Positions 17,716 to 28,274 of a DNA stretch of 64,000 nt are shown here, one piece after another (the first letter of the stretch is position 1; the number at the start of each line of letters is the position of its first letter). The notes below the pieces were generated by a model, which worked only from the letters and a program-made list of their open reading frames with translations, did no database searches and was not told where the DNA came from. The translations under genes were made by a program, and so were the position numbers. This DNA is from an uncultured Sphaerochaeta sp. (GTDB lineage: Bacteria > Spirochaetota > Spirochaetia > Sphaerochaetales > Sphaerochaetaceae): the NCBI RefSeq assembly GCF_963676285.1, contig NZ_OY781063.1:1-64000 (forward strand). The letters are read 5' to 3'.

Positions 17716-19207
17716 AATTGGTGACGCTATTAGAAGTATGGTAGCGGAAAAGAGTATTTCCGAGGAGCTGGTTATCAGCACCATTGAAGATATACTCCGT
17801 GCAGCGTACAAACGTAAATTCGGTACCGATGAGAATGCCGTCATAGAGTTCAGTGAAGATTATACCAGCGTTGAGCTCGCGAGCAGACGCCAGATTGTCG
17901 ATGATGACGAATGGTACAATGAGGTGACTGAGATCCCTCTCAGTGAAGCAAAAGAAATCCACGAGGAGTGTGAGATTGGTGATGAGTTGCTCATTCCTGT
18001 CGACCTCAAGGAATTCGACCGTATCAGTGTACAGAGTGCAAAACAACGCGCCCATCAGAGCTTTCGAGATATCCAGAAGGATACACTGTATAGTGAATTC
18101 AAGGCAAAAGAGGGTCAGTTGATCATCGGTTATTACAGGAGACAAGCTCCAACCGGTGACATCTATGTCGATATTGGCAGCACTGAAGGTCTTCTTCCCA
18201 GGAGAAACCAATCAAGCAGGGAAAGTTACCAGAGCAATGACAAGATCAAATGCTATGTTGAGAGCGTAGAGAAAGCTGAACGCGGGGTTCGGGTTATCCT
18301 TTCAAGAACAAGTAGTGAATTGATTCGCAAGCTCTTCGAGGTTGAAGTACCGGAAATTGCTCAGAACCAGATTGATATTATCAAAATTGTCCGTGAAGCC
18401 GGATACCGCACAAAGGTTGCCGTTGCATCACGTAATGACGATATTGACCCTGTCGGTGCCTGTGTTGGGTTGAAGGGAAATCGAATTCAGACTATCATGA
18501 GCGAGATAGAGGGTGAGAAGATTGATATTCTTCGCTACGATCCCAACCCAATCAACTATATCCGCAATGCACTCTCCCCAGCGCAGGTGAAGGATGTAGT
18601 GGTTCTTGACAAGAATATTTATCATGCAGTTGCCATTGTTGAAGACAGCCAACTTTCATTGGCCATTGGCAAACAGGGCTTGAATGTCCGTCTGGCCAAT
18701 AAATTGGTCGACTGGATGATTGATGTGAAGACCCAGGCTCAGTTTGATGAGATGGATATTGCCAAGGAAGCCCGTTCAAGGGCTGAAAGCATCTTCCTTG
18801 ATGAGCAAGAGTACTATGGTGAAGAACTCGTTGCACAAAATGATGAGGAAGTGCTTATTGGACAGGAAGGCGAGGTTGTTCCTGAGGAGAGCTTCGTTGA
18901 TGAGGATGAGATTGCCCTCTCTGAACTTCCTCTGGATGAGATATTGCTGAAGAAACTTCATTTCCACGATGTGTATAGTGTTGAAGAGTTCATCAATCTC
19001 AGTGAAGAGGATCTTGCAAGCTTCAGTGATTTGAGCGAGGAAGAGATTATTGCAATCAAGGATACCATCAATGAGTACGTTGATATCGTTGAAGATGAAG
19101 AGGAAGCAGAGACTGAGTACGTCTGTCCGAATTGCGGCTCCTCCATCACAGAGGATATGAATGTGTGCCCAAACTGTGGTACAGGTCTGGTATTTGAGGT
19201 AGAGTAA
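17705..19207 (+). CDS. nusA: Transcription termination/antitermination factor NusA with C-terminal zinc ribbon
   Basis: I start it at MATEIGDAIRSMVAEKS after GGAGG, giving 500 residues. An N-terminal RNA-polymerase-binding domain, an S1 domain (about 130-200, GDIYVDIGSTEGLLPRR) and two KH domains (GACVGLKGNRIQ and LAIGKQGLNVRLA) are visible. The acidic C-terminal region has a helix-hairpin-helix-like segment (LDEILLKKLHFHDVYSVEEF). It ends with two CPNCG pairs (CPNCGSSITEDMNVCPNCG), a four-cysteine zinc ribbon that standard NusA proteins lack. It pauses or releases RNA polymerase and acts in rRNA antitermination. Confidence 0.94.
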   Translation: MATEIGDAIRSMVAEKSISEELVISTIEDILRAAYKRKFGTDENAVIEFSEDYTSVELASRRQIVDDDEWYNEVTEIPLSEAKEIHEECEIGDELLIPVDLKEFDRISVQSAKQRAHQSFRDIQKDTLYSEFKAKEGQLIIGYYRRQAPTGDIYVDIGSTEGLLPRRNQSSRESYQSNDKIKCYVESVEKAERGVRVILSRTSSELIRKLFEVEVPEIAQNQIDIIKIVREAGYRTKVAVASRNDDIDPVGACVGLKGNRIQTIMSEIEGEKIDILRYDPNPINYIRNALSPAQVKDVVVLDKNIYHAVAIVEDSQLSLAIGKQGLNVRLANKLVDWMIDVKTQAQFDEMDIAKEARSRAESIFLDEQEYYGEELVAQNDEEVLIGQEGEVVPEESFVDEDEIALSELPLDEILLKKLHFHDVYSVEEFINLSEEDLASFSDLSEEEIIAIKDTINEYVDIVEDEEEAETEYVCPNCGSSITEDMNVCPNCGTGLVFEVE

Positions 19208-19222
19208 ATTATAGAGGAAATA

Positions 19223-22003
19223 ATGTCGGAAGAGAATAACAAGCCAAAAGCAACGTTGATCAAACATGTTGTGAATCCTACGGAACACAACAAAGAGCAG
19301 AAGAGTCCCGCCAAAGAACCTGAGTCCAAGCCAAAAGCTCCAGCTGAAAAGCGTAGGGTGGTAGTGGTAAAGAAGAAGGTAGTCGTGGTGAAGCCTCAGG
19401 CTCGCAAGGAAGCTGAAAAGCCCGAGAATGAGAAGCAGGAAGGCAAGAAAACCTCCAAGGATGAAGGCAGCAAGGAAGCATCTGAAAAGAAAAAGAAAAC
19501 AGCTTCTGATGGCCGCACAAGCAGTGTGGTCCGCAAGGCCCATCGTCACAGCGGGTCAGAGAACCTATCCTCTTCTCCCTTGCATAATGGTCCGGTCGTC
19601 ATAAGACCGACCAATCTGCCACCGGTTCCCAACCAGGGATTGACGGTTAAGGATCATAAGGAGTTGCAGGATAAAAATCCTGGTGGTATCTCTTCCAAAG
19701 AGAGTCCGGTCCCCAGTTCTGGCCCACGTGTAGCCGGTATGGTTGGTGGACGTCCAGCTCCTGGAACCAGACCTCAATACCGTCCCAACAACAACAGGGG
19801 TGGGTACCAGGGTCAGGATAATCGTGGTCCTGGAAGACCTGCTGGGGCGGGTGGATATCAGGGCCAAGACAATCGTGGTCCTGGAAGGCCTGCTGGGGCA
19901 GGTGGGTATCAGGGCCAGGACAACCGTGGACCTGGAAGACCTGGTGGATACCGACCTAATACAAACGGTCCTGCAAGAGGTGGTGCTCCATTCCAACGCA
20001 GTGGTGGTTTCAGAGGACCTGGTGGTCCCCGTCCTCCATTCGGTGGACCTCAAGGTGGTGGAGGAAATCGGCCTCCCATGCAGGATATGGCTCCTGTAAA
20101 CCAGCGGACCAACAAGAAAAGCTTCAAGAAGAAGAACAACGCAACCTATAAGAAACGGAATGCCGAAGAAGAGAAGGAATTCCAGATCCAGAGACGTAAG
20201 CAACAGGCAGCAGCCAAGCTTGCGGCAGTACCCAAGTCCATTGATATGATGGAGGTCATTACGGTAAGTGACCTTGCAAAGAAGATGAACTTGAAAGCTG
20301 GAGAGATCATTGCGAAACTCCTCAAGATGGGCATGATGGTTACCATCAACCAACAGATTGACCACGAGACAGCTGAAATTATTTGTAGTGAATACAACTG
20401 TCAGGTTAATTTGGTCTCGCTCTACGATGAAACTCTTATTGTAAGTGATCCGGACAAGGATGAGGACTTGATTGATCGTGCACCAATCGTAACGGTCATG
20501 GGACACGTCGACCATGGTAAGACCAAGTTGCTTGATGCTATTCGTTCCACCAAGGTTGCAGAAGGTGAGTATGGTGGGATTACCCAGCATATCGGAGCCT
20601 ATAAGGTCGATCTTCCTGGAAAGGGAGAGGTTGTCTTCCTCGATACTCCTGGACACGCCGCATTCTCCATGATGCGTGCCCGTGGGGCGCAGGTTACTGA
20701 CATTGTCATCCTGGTAGTAGCAGCCAATGATGGCGTGATGCCGCAAACCCGTGAAGCTATCGACCACGCTCGTGCAGCAAATGTACCCATCATTGTAGCG
20801 ATCAATAAGTGTGACCTGCCTGAGGCAAAGCCTGAGCGTGTCATGCAACAGCTCTCTGACCTTGGCCTGATGCCTGAGGCATGGGGCGGACAGACACTGT
20901 ATTGTGAGATATCTGCACTCAAGAAGATCGGTATTGACGAATTGCTTGATACCATCCTGCTTGAAGCTGAAATGCTTGAGCTGAAAGTCAATGCAAACTG
21001 CAGGGCTGAAGGAAAGATTATTGAAAGCAGAATCGACCAGGGTAGGGGTATTGTTGCCTCCATCTTGATTGAACGTGGTACCCTGAGACAGGGAGATCAT
21101 TATGTTGCCGGTATTTACCCGGGCCGTGTGAGAGCCATGTTTGATGACAAGGGTAACAAGATTGATGAGGCTGGTCCTTCCACTCCTGTTGAGATCATCG
21201 GTCTCTCGGATATCCCGGGAGCAGGCGATCCGTTCCAGGTCACCGAAGATGAGAGACAGGCTCGTCAGGTTGGTAACAAACGACAGGAGCTCGAGAGAAT
21301 CGGGGATAGCCGTAATGTGAAGAAGGTTACCTTGGATAATCTCTACACCAAGATCAAGGAAGGTACCATCCAGGAATTCAATGTCATCATCAAGGGTGAT
21401 GTGCAGGGTTCTGTTGAAGCATTGCAAGGCGCGTTGCAGAAACTCTCCAATGATGAGATCCATCTCAATGTAATCCGTGCAAGTGCCGGTGCAATCATTG
21501 AAAGTGATGTCACCTTGGCCAGTGCATCTGAGGCATTGGTAATCGGGTTCAATGTACGCCCAACTCCAAGAGCCCAGGTCCTTGCTGACCAGGAAAAGAT
21601 TGAGATCCGTAAATACAACATCATCTATGATGTGGTAGACGATATCAGGAGTGCTATGGAAGGCATGCTCAGTCCTGAGGTACGTGAGGTTGAAATCGGA
21701 ACTGTTGAGGTTCGTGATACCTTCAAGGTACCCAGAATTGGAACGATTGCCGGATGTATGGTTACCAGTGGAAAGGTCAAGAGAAATGCCTATGCAAGGG
21801 TCTTCCGCGAAGACATCCAACTCACTGCTGATAAGGTTAAGATCTCGAGCTTGAAGCGATTCAAGGATGATGCCAGGGAAGTTGCAGAAGGCTTTGAATG
21901 TGGTATTGGACTTGAAAATTTCAACGACTTGCATGTCGGAGATATCCTTGAGATCATAGAGACCGAGGAAATTGCCCGCAAGTTGGTAACAAAAAGTGAA
22001 TAA
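19223..22003 (+). CDS. infB: Translation initiation factor IF-2
   Basis: 926 residues. A long Lys/Glu- then Gly/Arg/Pro-rich N-terminal region (1-310) includes three tandem 17-residue repeats ([17 protein letters not shown]). The IF2_N helix ([17 protein letters not shown]) follows. The GTPase domain has G1 [10 protein letters not shown]2 GGITQHIG, G3 DTPGHAAF and G4 NKCDLP, and domains II-IV run to the end. It places fMet-tRNA on the 30S subunit and joins subunits. The G1 loop ends in Lys where Ser or Thr is more common. An 825-codon open frame on the opposite strand is a codon-bias shadow. Confidence 0.96.
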   Translation: MSEENNKPKATLIKHVVNPTEHNKEQKSPAKEPESKPKAPAEKRRVVVVKKKVVVVKPQARKEAEKPENEKQEGKKTSKDEGSKEASEKKKKTASDGRTSSVVRKAHRHSGSENLSSSPLHNGPVVIRPTNLPPVPNQGLTVKDHKELQDKNPGGISSKESPVPSSGPRVAGMVGGRPAPGTRPQYRPNNNRGGYQGQDNRGPGRPAGAGGYQGQDNRGPGRPAGAGGYQGQDNRGPGRPGGYRPNTNGPARGGAPFQRSGGFRGPGGPRPPFGGPQGGGGNRPPMQDMAPVNQRTNKKSFKKKNNATYKKRNAEEEKEFQIQRRKQQAAAKLAAVPKSIDMMEVITVSDLAKKMNLKAGEIIAKLLKMGMMVTINQQIDHETAEIICSEYNCQVNLVSLYDETLIVSDPDKDEDLIDRAPIVTVMGHVDHGKTKLLDAIRSTKVAEGEYGGITQHIGAYKVDLPGKGEVVFLDTPGHAAFSMMRARGAQVTDIVILVVAANDGVMPQTREAIDHARAANVPIIVAINKCDLPEAKPERVMQQLSDLGLMPEAWGGQTLYCEISALKKIGIDELLDTILLEAEMLELKVNANCRAEGKIIESRIDQGRGIVASILIERGTLRQGDHYVAGIYPGRVRAMFDDKGNKIDEAGPSTPVEIIGLSDIPGAGDPFQVTEDERQARQVGNKRQELERIGDSRNVKKVTLDNLYTKIKEGTIQEFNVIIKGDVQGSVEALQGALQKLSNDEIHLNVIRASAGAIIESDVTLASASEALVIGFNVRPTPRAQVLADQEKIEIRKYNIIYDVVDDIRSAMEGMLSPEVREVEIGTVEVRDTFKVPRIGTIAGCMVTSGKVKRNAYARVFREDIQLTADKVKISSLKRFKDDAREVAEGFECGIGLENFNDLHVGDILEIIETEEIARKLVTKSE
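19801..19953 (+). repeat. Three tandem 51-bp repeats inside infB
   Basis: Units start at about 19801, 19852 and 19903 and encode the 17-residue unit [17 protein letters not shown]; the third unit degenerates to GGY. The copies differ mainly at third codon positions, so they are under protein-level selection or are old. The encoded RG-rich segment resembles an RNA-binding disordered tail. Confidence 0.85.
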
Positions 22004-22008
22004 CAACC

Positions 22009-22371
22009 ATGAGTGAATATAGCCAGAAGCGAATAGAAGCAAAACTCTCTGAGGCGATCAGTATGCTGATCGTCAAAGGAGAGGTGAAAAATCCTTTGGT
22101 CAGCACCCTTTGCTCTGTAAGCAAGGTGGAGCTCTCCCAGGACAATGCCTATGCGACCGTCTTCATCTCCTCGGTCCTTGATGACAAGAGCCTTGAGGAG
22201 AGTGTTGCGGGGTTGCAGAAAGCAAGTGGATTCATTCAGAAACGTGTAGGGGCATTCCTGAAAACCCGGAATACCCCTGTACTGAGATTCAAGGCAGATA
22301 TCTCTCTGAAAGAAGGACAAAAGATTAATGTCTTGATAGATTCTTTGGTGGAAGATGGGAAAGAACGCTAG
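22009..22371 (+). CDS. rbfA: 30S ribosome-binding factor RbfA
   Basis: 120 residues, a late 16S rRNA maturation and cold-adaptation factor with a KH-like fold. The N-terminus YSQKRIEAKLSEAISMLI, the VSKVELSQDNAYATVFIS strand and the PVLRFKADISLKEGQKI region match the family. It starts 5 bases after infB and overlaps truB by 17 bases. Confidence 0.9.
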   Translation: MSEYSQKRIEAKLSEAISMLIVKGEVKNPLVSTLCSVSKVELSQDNAYATVFISSVLDDKSLEESVAGLQKASGFIQKRVGAFLKTRNTPVLRFKADISLKEGQKINVLIDSLVEDGKER

Positions 22372-23248
22372 TATTCTCCTCATCAACAAGAAACGGGGAT
22401 TGACAAGTTTTACGAGTCTTAACGATATCAAGCGTACCATAGACCCAAAAGTAGGGCATGCAGGTACGCTTGATAAATTTGCAGAGGGACTCTTGATTGT
22501 GTTGACAGGCAGTATGACAAAACTGAACATCCTGTTTTCCCAGATGGATAAGCAGTACCGTGCACACATCCAGTTTGGAAGTGAGACCGATACCCTTGAT
22601 CCGGAAGGAGAAGTGATAGCTGAATCAGCTATTCCTTCCTATGAAACAATTCTCCAAGCTATTCCATCATTTGTAGGGGAAGGAGAGCAGGAACCCCCTG
22701 CCTATAGTGCCTTGCATATCAATGGAAAACGAGCAAGTAAACTAGTCAGACAGGGAAAACAAGTGGTCATGCCAAAACGACCGATCACCATCTTTTCGTT
22801 TACCCCGATCAGCTATGAAGCTGGTGTACTAGTTGCAGATATCCATGTATCAAAAGGCACCTATATCCGGAGTATCGCAAGGGATTTGGGAATTGCTTGT
22901 GGAAGTAGGGCTCACCTCACAGCCTTGACGAGAACCAGCATTGGACCGTTTTCCCTTGATGAAGCAGTAGATGCAAAACAAACAGAAGACCTTGTATCCT
23001 CCATGCAGTATACTGATGCGTATCTGAAAAGACTGGAAACCATCAGTATATTTGAAATCCCTGACTCAGATTTGTTTCGTGTAGCCAATGGGGGTTATCC
23101 CCATAGGATGACGTGCATCAAGGAGGGTAGGGATGCAGTCTTTGGTGCTTTGTATAGCAAGGATGGTATCCTACGAGCGGTGTCTAATCTTCAGGAAAAT
23201 CGACTGATTGCCCAGATACACCCGTTTTCAGGGGGGAAAACAGTATGA
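22355..23248 (+). CDS. truB: tRNA pseudouridine(55) synthase TruB
   Basis: 297 residues. It makes pseudouridine 55 in the T loop of tRNAs. The N-terminal LLINKKRGLTSF, the catalytic-Asp segment KVGHAGTLDKFAEGLLIVL, the QPPAYSALHINGKRA-type segment and the GTYIRSIARDLG motif all fit. It sits in the standard rbfA-truB-ribF order and overlaps both neighbours by a few bases. Confidence 0.95.
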   Translation: MGKNASILLINKKRGLTSFTSLNDIKRTIDPKVGHAGTLDKFAEGLLIVLTGSMTKLNILFSQMDKQYRAHIQFGSETDTLDPEGEVIAESAIPSYETILQAIPSFVGEGEQEPPAYSALHINGKRASKLVRQGKQVVMPKRPITIFSFTPISYEAGVLVADIHVSKGTYIRSIARDLGIACGSRAHLTALTRTSIGPFSLDEAVDAKQTEDLVSSMQYTDAYLKRLETISIFEIPDSDLFRVANGGYPHRMTCIKEGRDAVFGALYSKDGILRAVSNLQENRLIAQIHPFSGGKTV

Positions 23249-24081
23249 AACGGTATGATTTCATGCATCTTTCGGCGCATCCGGTCCTCTGGCAGGTACC
23301 CATGGTTGTCTCCATCGGTGTTTTCGATGGTCTTCACCGTGGCCACTTGACCATTCTGGACCGTACGATCTCTCTGGCCAAGGAAAATGATTGGGAAAGC
23401 ATGGTGATTACCTTTGACAAAAATCCCAAGATGGCAACGAAAAGCCAACCATATCATTCCAAGCTTACCACTGAAGGTCAAATGCAGGAAATCCTTGCCA
23501 ATCTTGGTGTTAAACATATGGTAGTCATTGACTTTTCTGCTGATTTCAGTAAACTCACAGCTGAGGAGTTCCTAACTTTGGTTTGTGCTTTTTGCCAAGT
23601 CAAAGCGATGGTTGTCGGAGAAGATTTCCGCTGCGGTGCCCCGGCGTCAAGTGCCGGACCTGTTCAGCTGCAGGAATATCTGAACCGATTGTCACCAGGG
23701 GCATTTGTGGAAGTTCCTCCTTTTGTCCAGACTGACAAAAGTGAGGTTGTTTCAAGTACCTTGGTGCGTAAAAAACTTCTTAAGGGCGCTTTGGAAGAAA
23801 TCCAGAGTATGCTCGGCAGGCCGTATGAGTTGGATTTGGTGGCTCACCCCTCCAAGTTTACTGAAAACGGGCTGCTGTACCGTACGGCTTCCTTCATGCA
23901 ATTGCTGCCGATGGCTGGCGTGTATGATGCCTACCTTACACTTTCGGATGATACGAAGGTCCCTGTGAAAACAATCATAGGGGATGAAGACCTTCTGATT
24001 ATTCCAAAAGAGGTAATGTGGGATATGAAACTGTTACGTACAAAGAGACTTAGCTTGATAGCTAAGGGGAGTAGTTCATGA
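23245..24081 (+). CDS. ribF: RibF-type FAD synthetase with a degenerate riboflavin-kinase half
   Basis: 278 residues, about 30 shorter than usual bifunctional RibF. The nucleotidyltransferase half is intact: [16 protein letters not shown] at residues 27-42, and [14 protein letters not shown]. The C-terminal half keeps LGRPYEL and a GVYDAYLTL strand. I cannot find the riboflavin-kinase signatures GFPTAN or NIGxRPT. The protein may therefore only convert FMN to FAD, or may be a diverged kinase. Its last bases overlap rpsO (ATGA). Confidence 0.85.
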   Translation: MKRYDFMHLSAHPVLWQVPMVVSIGVFDGLHRGHLTILDRTISLAKENDWESMVITFDKNPKMATKSQPYHSKLTTEGQMQEILANLGVKHMVVIDFSADFSKLTAEEFLTLVCAFCQVKAMVVGEDFRCGAPASSAGPVQLQEYLNRLSPGAFVEVPPFVQTDKSEVVSSTLVRKKLLKGALEEIQSMLGRPYELDLVAHPSKFTENGLLYRTASFMQLLPMAGVYDAYLTLSDDTKVPVKTIIGDEDLLIIPKEVMWDMKLLRTKRLSLIAKGSSS

Positions 24082-24344
24082 TCTCGAAAGAACAGAAACA
24101 AGAAATCATCGCAAAGTATGGTGGTGATGAGAAGAACACTGGATCAACCCAGGCACAGATTGCCTTGTTGACCGCCAGAATCAACGACCTGCAGATCCAC
24201 TTCAAGGCAAATCCTAAGGATCATGCTGGAACAAGAGGGTTGTTGCAGATGGTCGGACAACGCAGACGTCTCCTGAAGTATCTGCGCAACAACGACATCG
24301 ATGCCTACCGTGCGCTGATCGCAGACCTTGGTCTGAGAAAATAA
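24078..24344 (+). CDS. rpsO: 30S ribosomal protein S15
   Basis: 88 residues, the exact family length. It binds the central domain of 16S r[43 protein letters not shown] and the ending [11 protein letters not shown] are canonical. A GGGGAG SD lies inside the end of ribF. pnp follows after a structured leader, the same rpsO-pnp pairing as in E. coli. Confidence 0.97.
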   Translation: MISKEQKQEIIAKYGGDEKNTGSTQAQIALLTARINDLQIHFKANPKDHAGTRGLLQMVGQRRRLLKYLRNNDIDAYRALIADLGLRK

Positions 24345-24377
24345 CGGTGGTGTTTTCACGGTAATTTTGTGTGAATG

Positions 24378-24406
24378 GCTCCGATGGCTTTTCAGGCTGT
24401 TGGAGC
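24378..24406 (+). promoter_or_regulatory. Long hairpin in the rpsO-pnp intergenic leader
   Basis: GCTCCGATGGC pairs with GCTGTTGGAGC (11 pairs including G-U wobbles) around a seven-base loop. It is not followed by a T run, so it is not a simple terminator. In E. coli a hairpin at this position is cut by RNase III and lets PNPase repress its own mRNA. The position suggests the same role here, by inference. Confidence 0.5.
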
Positions 24407-24461
24407 TATTTATATGATATAGTAAAGAAGAACAAAAAGAACGAAGAAAGGAAAAAGTAAA

Positions 24462-26570
24462 ATGGAAGTTAAGAAAGTATCTGTACGGATTGGTAATTCC
24501 GATCTGGTTTTTGAAACCGGGAAAATTGCCAAACAAGCCAATGGCTCCGTTTATGCCCATTATGAAGGGAGTGCGGTTATCGCAACGGTCTGCTGTGGCA
24601 AACAACCCAATGAAGGCTTGGATTATGTACCACTCAGTGTTGAGTATAATGAAAAATATTATGCTGCAGGAAAAATCCCCGGTGGATTCCTTAAGAGAGA
24701 AGCCCGCCCTAAAGACAAGGAAATCCTCGTCAGCCGATTGATAGACCGTCCGATGCGCCCCTTGTTCAACAAGGCATTCGGTAGGGAAATCCAGATTGTT
24801 CCCACTGCGGTCTCCTCCGACATGAACAACACCCCTGACATCATTGCCATGAATGCCGCGAGTGCTGCTGTCACCATCAGTGATATCCCATTCGGTGGTC
24901 CTATTGCTGCTGTACGCATTTCACTCCTTGATGGCAAGTATATTGTCAATCCAACCTTCAGTGAAATTGAAAAGAGCGAGCTCGATATTGTAGTTGCTGG
25001 TACCCGTGATGGAATTACCATGGTTGAAGGTGGTGCAAAAGAGGTGAGTGAAGAAGTGATGCTCGAGGCAATCGCAACTGCCCAGCCTTTCATCACAAAA
25101 CTCTGTGATGCACAGCTTGAACTGCGTGAACTTGCAGGAAAAGAAAAACTCCCCATCATCGAGAGCACTGTTGACCTATCCTGGCTTGAGCCTGTGAAAG
25201 CGTTTGCATATCCCCTGATCAAGGAAGCATCCTTCGTCAAGGGTAAGATGGAGCGCTATGCTGCTCTAGCTGAAGTGCATGACCAGGTGAAGGAAAAGTT
25301 TGCTGAACTGATTGCCGAGGATGAGAACCGCCCAGGCCAGCTTGGCGGGCTCTTCGAAGATCTCGAGTATGAGATTCTTCGCTCCTCCATTCTTAACGAA
25401 GGTGTTCGTACCGATGGTAGAAAGGTAGATGAAATTCGACCGATCACCTGTGAGGTTGGACTCCTGTCCAGGACCCATGGTTCAGCACTCTTTACCCGTG
25501 GCGAAACCCAGAGCTTGGCAGTCACCACGCTTGGCACATCCAGTGATGAGCAAATGTTTGATACCATTGATGGTGAGAAATCCTTCAGTTCCTTCATGCT
25601 GCATTACAACTTCCCTCCCTACAGTGTTGGTGAGACCGGAAGGCTCTCCACCGGTAGAAGAGAGATTGGACATGGACACCTTGCCCAGAGAGCTCTTGAG
25701 GCTATCATCCCATCCAAGGATGTATTCCCTTATACCATCCGTGTTGTCAGTGAGATCATGGAATCCAATGGCTCCTCATCCATGGCATCTGTATGTGGTG
25801 GTTGTCTCTCATTGATGGATGCTGGTGTTCCTGTAAAGACTCCGGTAGCCGGCATTGCCATGGGCTTGATCACCGAAGGTGCTGATTACTCCAAGTATGT
25901 GGTACTCAGTGACATTCTCGGTGAAGAGGACCACCTTGGCGACATGGATTTCAAGGTAACTGGGTCTCGTGAAGGTATCACCGCATTCCAGATGGATATC
26001 AAGATTGCCGGCGTTACCCCTGAGATCATGAAGAAGGCGCTTGAGCAGGCAAAGCAGGGAAGAATCCATATCCTGAACATCATGGAAGATACCCTGAAGA
26101 CTCCTCGTGAGGAAATCAACGAGTACGCTCCCAAGATCCTGACCATGAAGGTTGACCTTGAGAAGATCGGTGCTGTTATCGGAACCGGTGGTAAAACGAT
26201 CAAGGCAATTGCAAGCCAGAGTGGTGCAGAAGTAAATATTGCTGATGACGGGACCATTACCATCTTCGGCAGGAATGCTGCTGCGGCTAAGCTGGCCAAG
26301 GAATTGGTACAGTCCATCGTTGAGGAACCCGAGGTAGGAAGAATCTACCAGGGAACCGTAAAGAGGATCATGGACTTCGGTGCCTTTATCGAGATTCTTC
26401 CAGGTAAGGAAGGGCTCTGCCATATCTCCAAGCTTGCCAAGACTCGTGTTCAGAACGTCGAAGATGTACTTACTGTCGGTCAGTCCGTACCAGTGAAACT
26501 CATCGAGATCGACCGTCAGGGTCGGTTGAACCTGAGTTACATCGATGCAATCGAAGGCAATGCCAAATAA
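24462..26570 (+). CDS. pnp: Polyribonucleotide nucleotidyltransferase (PNPase)
   Basis: 702 residues. A 3'-5' phosphorolytic exoribonuclease. Two RNase PH-like domains are present (about 1-230 and 310-545, with FFNRGETQ-like [14 protein letters not shown] and the catalytic-region [16 protein letters not shown]). A KH domain ([15 protein letters not shown]) follows, and a C-terminal S1 domain ([20 protein letters not shown]). The product is full length. A purine-rich AGAAAGGAAAAAG SD precedes the ATG. Confidence 0.97.
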   Translation: MEVKKVSVRIGNSDLVFETGKIAKQANGSVYAHYEGSAVIATVCCGKQPNEGLDYVPLSVEYNEKYYAAGKIPGGFLKREARPKDKEILVSRLIDRPMRPLFNKAFGREIQIVPTAVSSDMNNTPDIIAMNAASAAVTISDIPFGGPIAAVRISLLDGKYIVNPTFSEIEKSELDIVVAGTRDGITMVEGGAKEVSEEVMLEAIATAQPFITKLCDAQLELRELAGKEKLPIIESTVDLSWLEPVKAFAYPLIKEASFVKGKMERYAALAEVHDQVKEKFAELIAEDENRPGQLGGLFEDLEYEILRSSILNEGVRTDGRKVDEIRPITCEVGLLSRTHGSALFTRGETQSLAVTTLGTSSDEQMFDTIDGEKSFSSFMLHYNFPPYSVGETGRLSTGRREIGHGHLAQRALEAIIPSKDVFPYTIRVVSEIMESNGSSSMASVCGGCLSLMDAGVPVKTPVAGIAMGLITEGADYSKYVVLSDILGEEDHLGDMDFKVTGSREGITAFQMDIKIAGVTPEIMKKALEQAKQGRIHILNIMEDTLKTPREEINEYAPKILTMKVDLEKIGAVIGTGGKTIKAIASQSGAEVNIADDGTITIFGRNAAAAKLAKELVQSIVEEPEVGRIYQGTVKRIMDFGAFIEILPGKEGLCHISKLAKTRVQNVEDVLTVGQSVPVKLIEIDRQGRLNLSYIDAIEGNAK

Positions 26571-26571
26571 C

Positions 26572-27021
26572 ATGGAGAGCCATTCGATTCCGGTAAAGGT
26601 CAAGAAGCTCAATGAGCACGCTCTCCTTCCCGTATATGGGACGGAGAGAAGTGCAGGTGCTGATCTTTCAGCCTGCCTGGAGGAGGATTTACTCCTGAAG
26701 GCAGGTTCCTATGCAAAGATCCCCACCGGGTTGAGCATTCAGGTTCCTCCTGGGTATGAGGCACAGGTCAGACCAAGAAGTGGGCTTGCTGCCAAACATG
26801 GGATCACCGTTCTCAACAGCCCTGGTACCATCGATAGTGATTATCGAGGAGAGGTGGCTGTCCTCTTGGTCAATCATGGGGAGAAGGACGTAGTCATCCA
26901 TACAGGAGACCGTATCGCACAGATGGTTATCGCACGGTGTGAACAAGCCTCCTTTTTGCCGACTATGGAGCTTGATGCTACAGAAAGGGGAAGTGGAGGT
27001 TTTGGTTCAACGGGAGTATAA
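26572..27021 (+). CDS. dut: Deoxyuridine 5'-triphosphate nucleotidohydrolase (dUTPase)
   Basis: About 149 residues. It hydrolyses dUTP to dUMP, keeping uracil out of DNA. All five trimeric dUTPase motifs are visible: AGADLSACL, PRSGLAAKHGI, NSPGTIDSDYRGEV, DRIAQMVI and RGSGGFGSTG. The start is taken as ATG at 26572, one base after the pnp stop. Upstream in-frame ATGs inside pnp are possible, and no clear SD separates them. Confidence 0.93.
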   Translation: MESHSIPVKVKKLNEHALLPVYGTERSAGADLSACLEEDLLLKAGSYAKIPTGLSIQVPPGYEAQVRPRSGLAAKHGITVLNSPGTIDSDYRGEVAVLLVNHGEKDVVIHTGDRIAQMVIARCEQASFLPTMELDATERGSGGFGSTGV

Positions 27022-27023
27022 CG

Positions 27024-28274
27024 TTGAAGCAAGGTGCACGATTCAGTTTAGTATATCGCCACATAGGAAGGGAGTACCTCCTTTCCTTTATTGTGGCGTT
27101 CTTTTTTTTCTTTTTCATCTTCTTTATCAACCAGATTCTTCTCATAGCCCAACGGATACTCCTCAAGCAAGTTGATTATCTCTCGGTATTCCAACTGGTA
27201 ATGCTCTCTATCCCACAGTTTTTGCTCTATACGTTCCCATTCTCCAGTCTCACTGCTTCAAGCATGGTTATCGGCGACCTCTCGGGGAACAACGAGATCC
27301 TTGCAATCCGCAGCAGTGGGATATCATTGAAACATGTTTTTCTTCCCATCATCCTCATCTCCCTGGTCTTTTCATTCATGACATTCCTTACAGCAGACAA
27401 GGCACTCCCTTGGAGTACCAAGAAGTATCGTGAACTCTACAGCGGTCTTATGAGAGAGCTTCCTACCTTGGAACTTGCCAGCAATTCTACAAATACGATA
27501 GGCAACAAGGTCTTGGTCAACAAGGAAGTAGTGGGAAACACCGTACACGATATCGTTTTATTTGAAACTTCAAATGACCGAACTGGCCAGATTCTCAGTG
27601 CACCAACGGCTGAAGTAACACTCTATGATCTGAATGCATTCATCTACCAACTTGAGATGGATAATCCCTTGATGCTCAGGAATGATGTGGAAGGTGGATG
27701 GGCTCTCTCAAGAGCGGACAGTGCGAGATTCTTTCTCAATTTCTCAGGACAGATAGCCAGTCTTGCCTCAGCACTCCCTTCTCAGTTGTCAGTCAGGGAA
27801 CTACAGGAAAACATCGCCATTCATCGCTCTGCCCTTGAAGAGGAGACAGTGCGCCATGAAGAAAAGCTTCAAAAGGCTCGATTGCAACTAGCCACACTGA
27901 TGCAACAAGAATCTGTTTCCCCTGAGAGGATTGAGGAAGCTGAACAGGAAGTGAAAGCACTTGAAGAAAAAACCCCAATAAATTTCTACTACCAGTACTA
28001 CAGGGCGGAACTCCATAAGAAATTTGCGCTCAGTGCTGCTTGCTTCATGTTGGTTTTTCTTACCTTTTCGCTCTCATTCTTTAAGGTAAAGCATGGCCGG
28101 CTTATTGGATTTGGTATGTCCATGCTGGTTGCGGTACTCTACTGGTATCTTCTCTTCTTCTCTCAAATGCAGATTTTCAAGTTCCCCATAAACCCAGGAT
28201 TCCTGATCTGGATACCCAACGTATTGATGTTCTTCACCGGCATCCTGATTATGCTGTTTGCGAGGCGTCTATGA
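27024..28274 (+). CDS. lptF: LptF/LptG-family permease (YjgP/YjgQ), first copy
   Basis: 416 residues. The family forms the membrane part of the LptBFG transporter, which extracts LPS or a related lipid from the inner membrane. Three N-terminal membrane segments (about 15-110), a periplasmic domain with a charged helical insertion (about 265-320), and three C-terminal segments are visible. A TTG start 7 bases after GGGAG follows dut by two bases. lptG overlaps its 3' end by 4 bases. Whether this organism makes LPS is not known from the window. F and G are assigned only by order. Confidence 0.82.
   Translation: MKQGARFSLVYRHIGREYLLSFIVAFFFFFFIFFINQILLIAQRILLKQVDYLSVFQLVMLSIPQFLLYTFPFSSLTASSMVIGDLSGNNEILAIRSSGISLKHVFLPIILISLVFSFMTFLTADKALPWSTKKYRELYSGLMRELPTLELASNSTNTIGNKVLVNKEVVGNTVHDIVLFETSNDRTGQILSAPTAEVTLYDLNAFIYQLEMDNPLMLRNDVEGGWALSRADSARFFLNFSGQIASLASALPSQLSVRELQENIAIHRSALEEETVRHEEKLQKARLQLATLMQQESVSPERIEEAEQEVKALEEKTPINFYYQYYRAELHKKFALSAACFMLVFLTFSLSFFKVKHGRLIGFGMSMLVAVLYWYLLFFSQMQIFKFPINPGFLIWIPNVLMFFTGILIMLFARRL

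Noticed and set aside
19565..22042. An 825-codon open frame on the minus strand
   Set aside because: It is wholly antisense to infB, has no SD or family resemblance, and arises from the codon pattern of the plus-strand gene.
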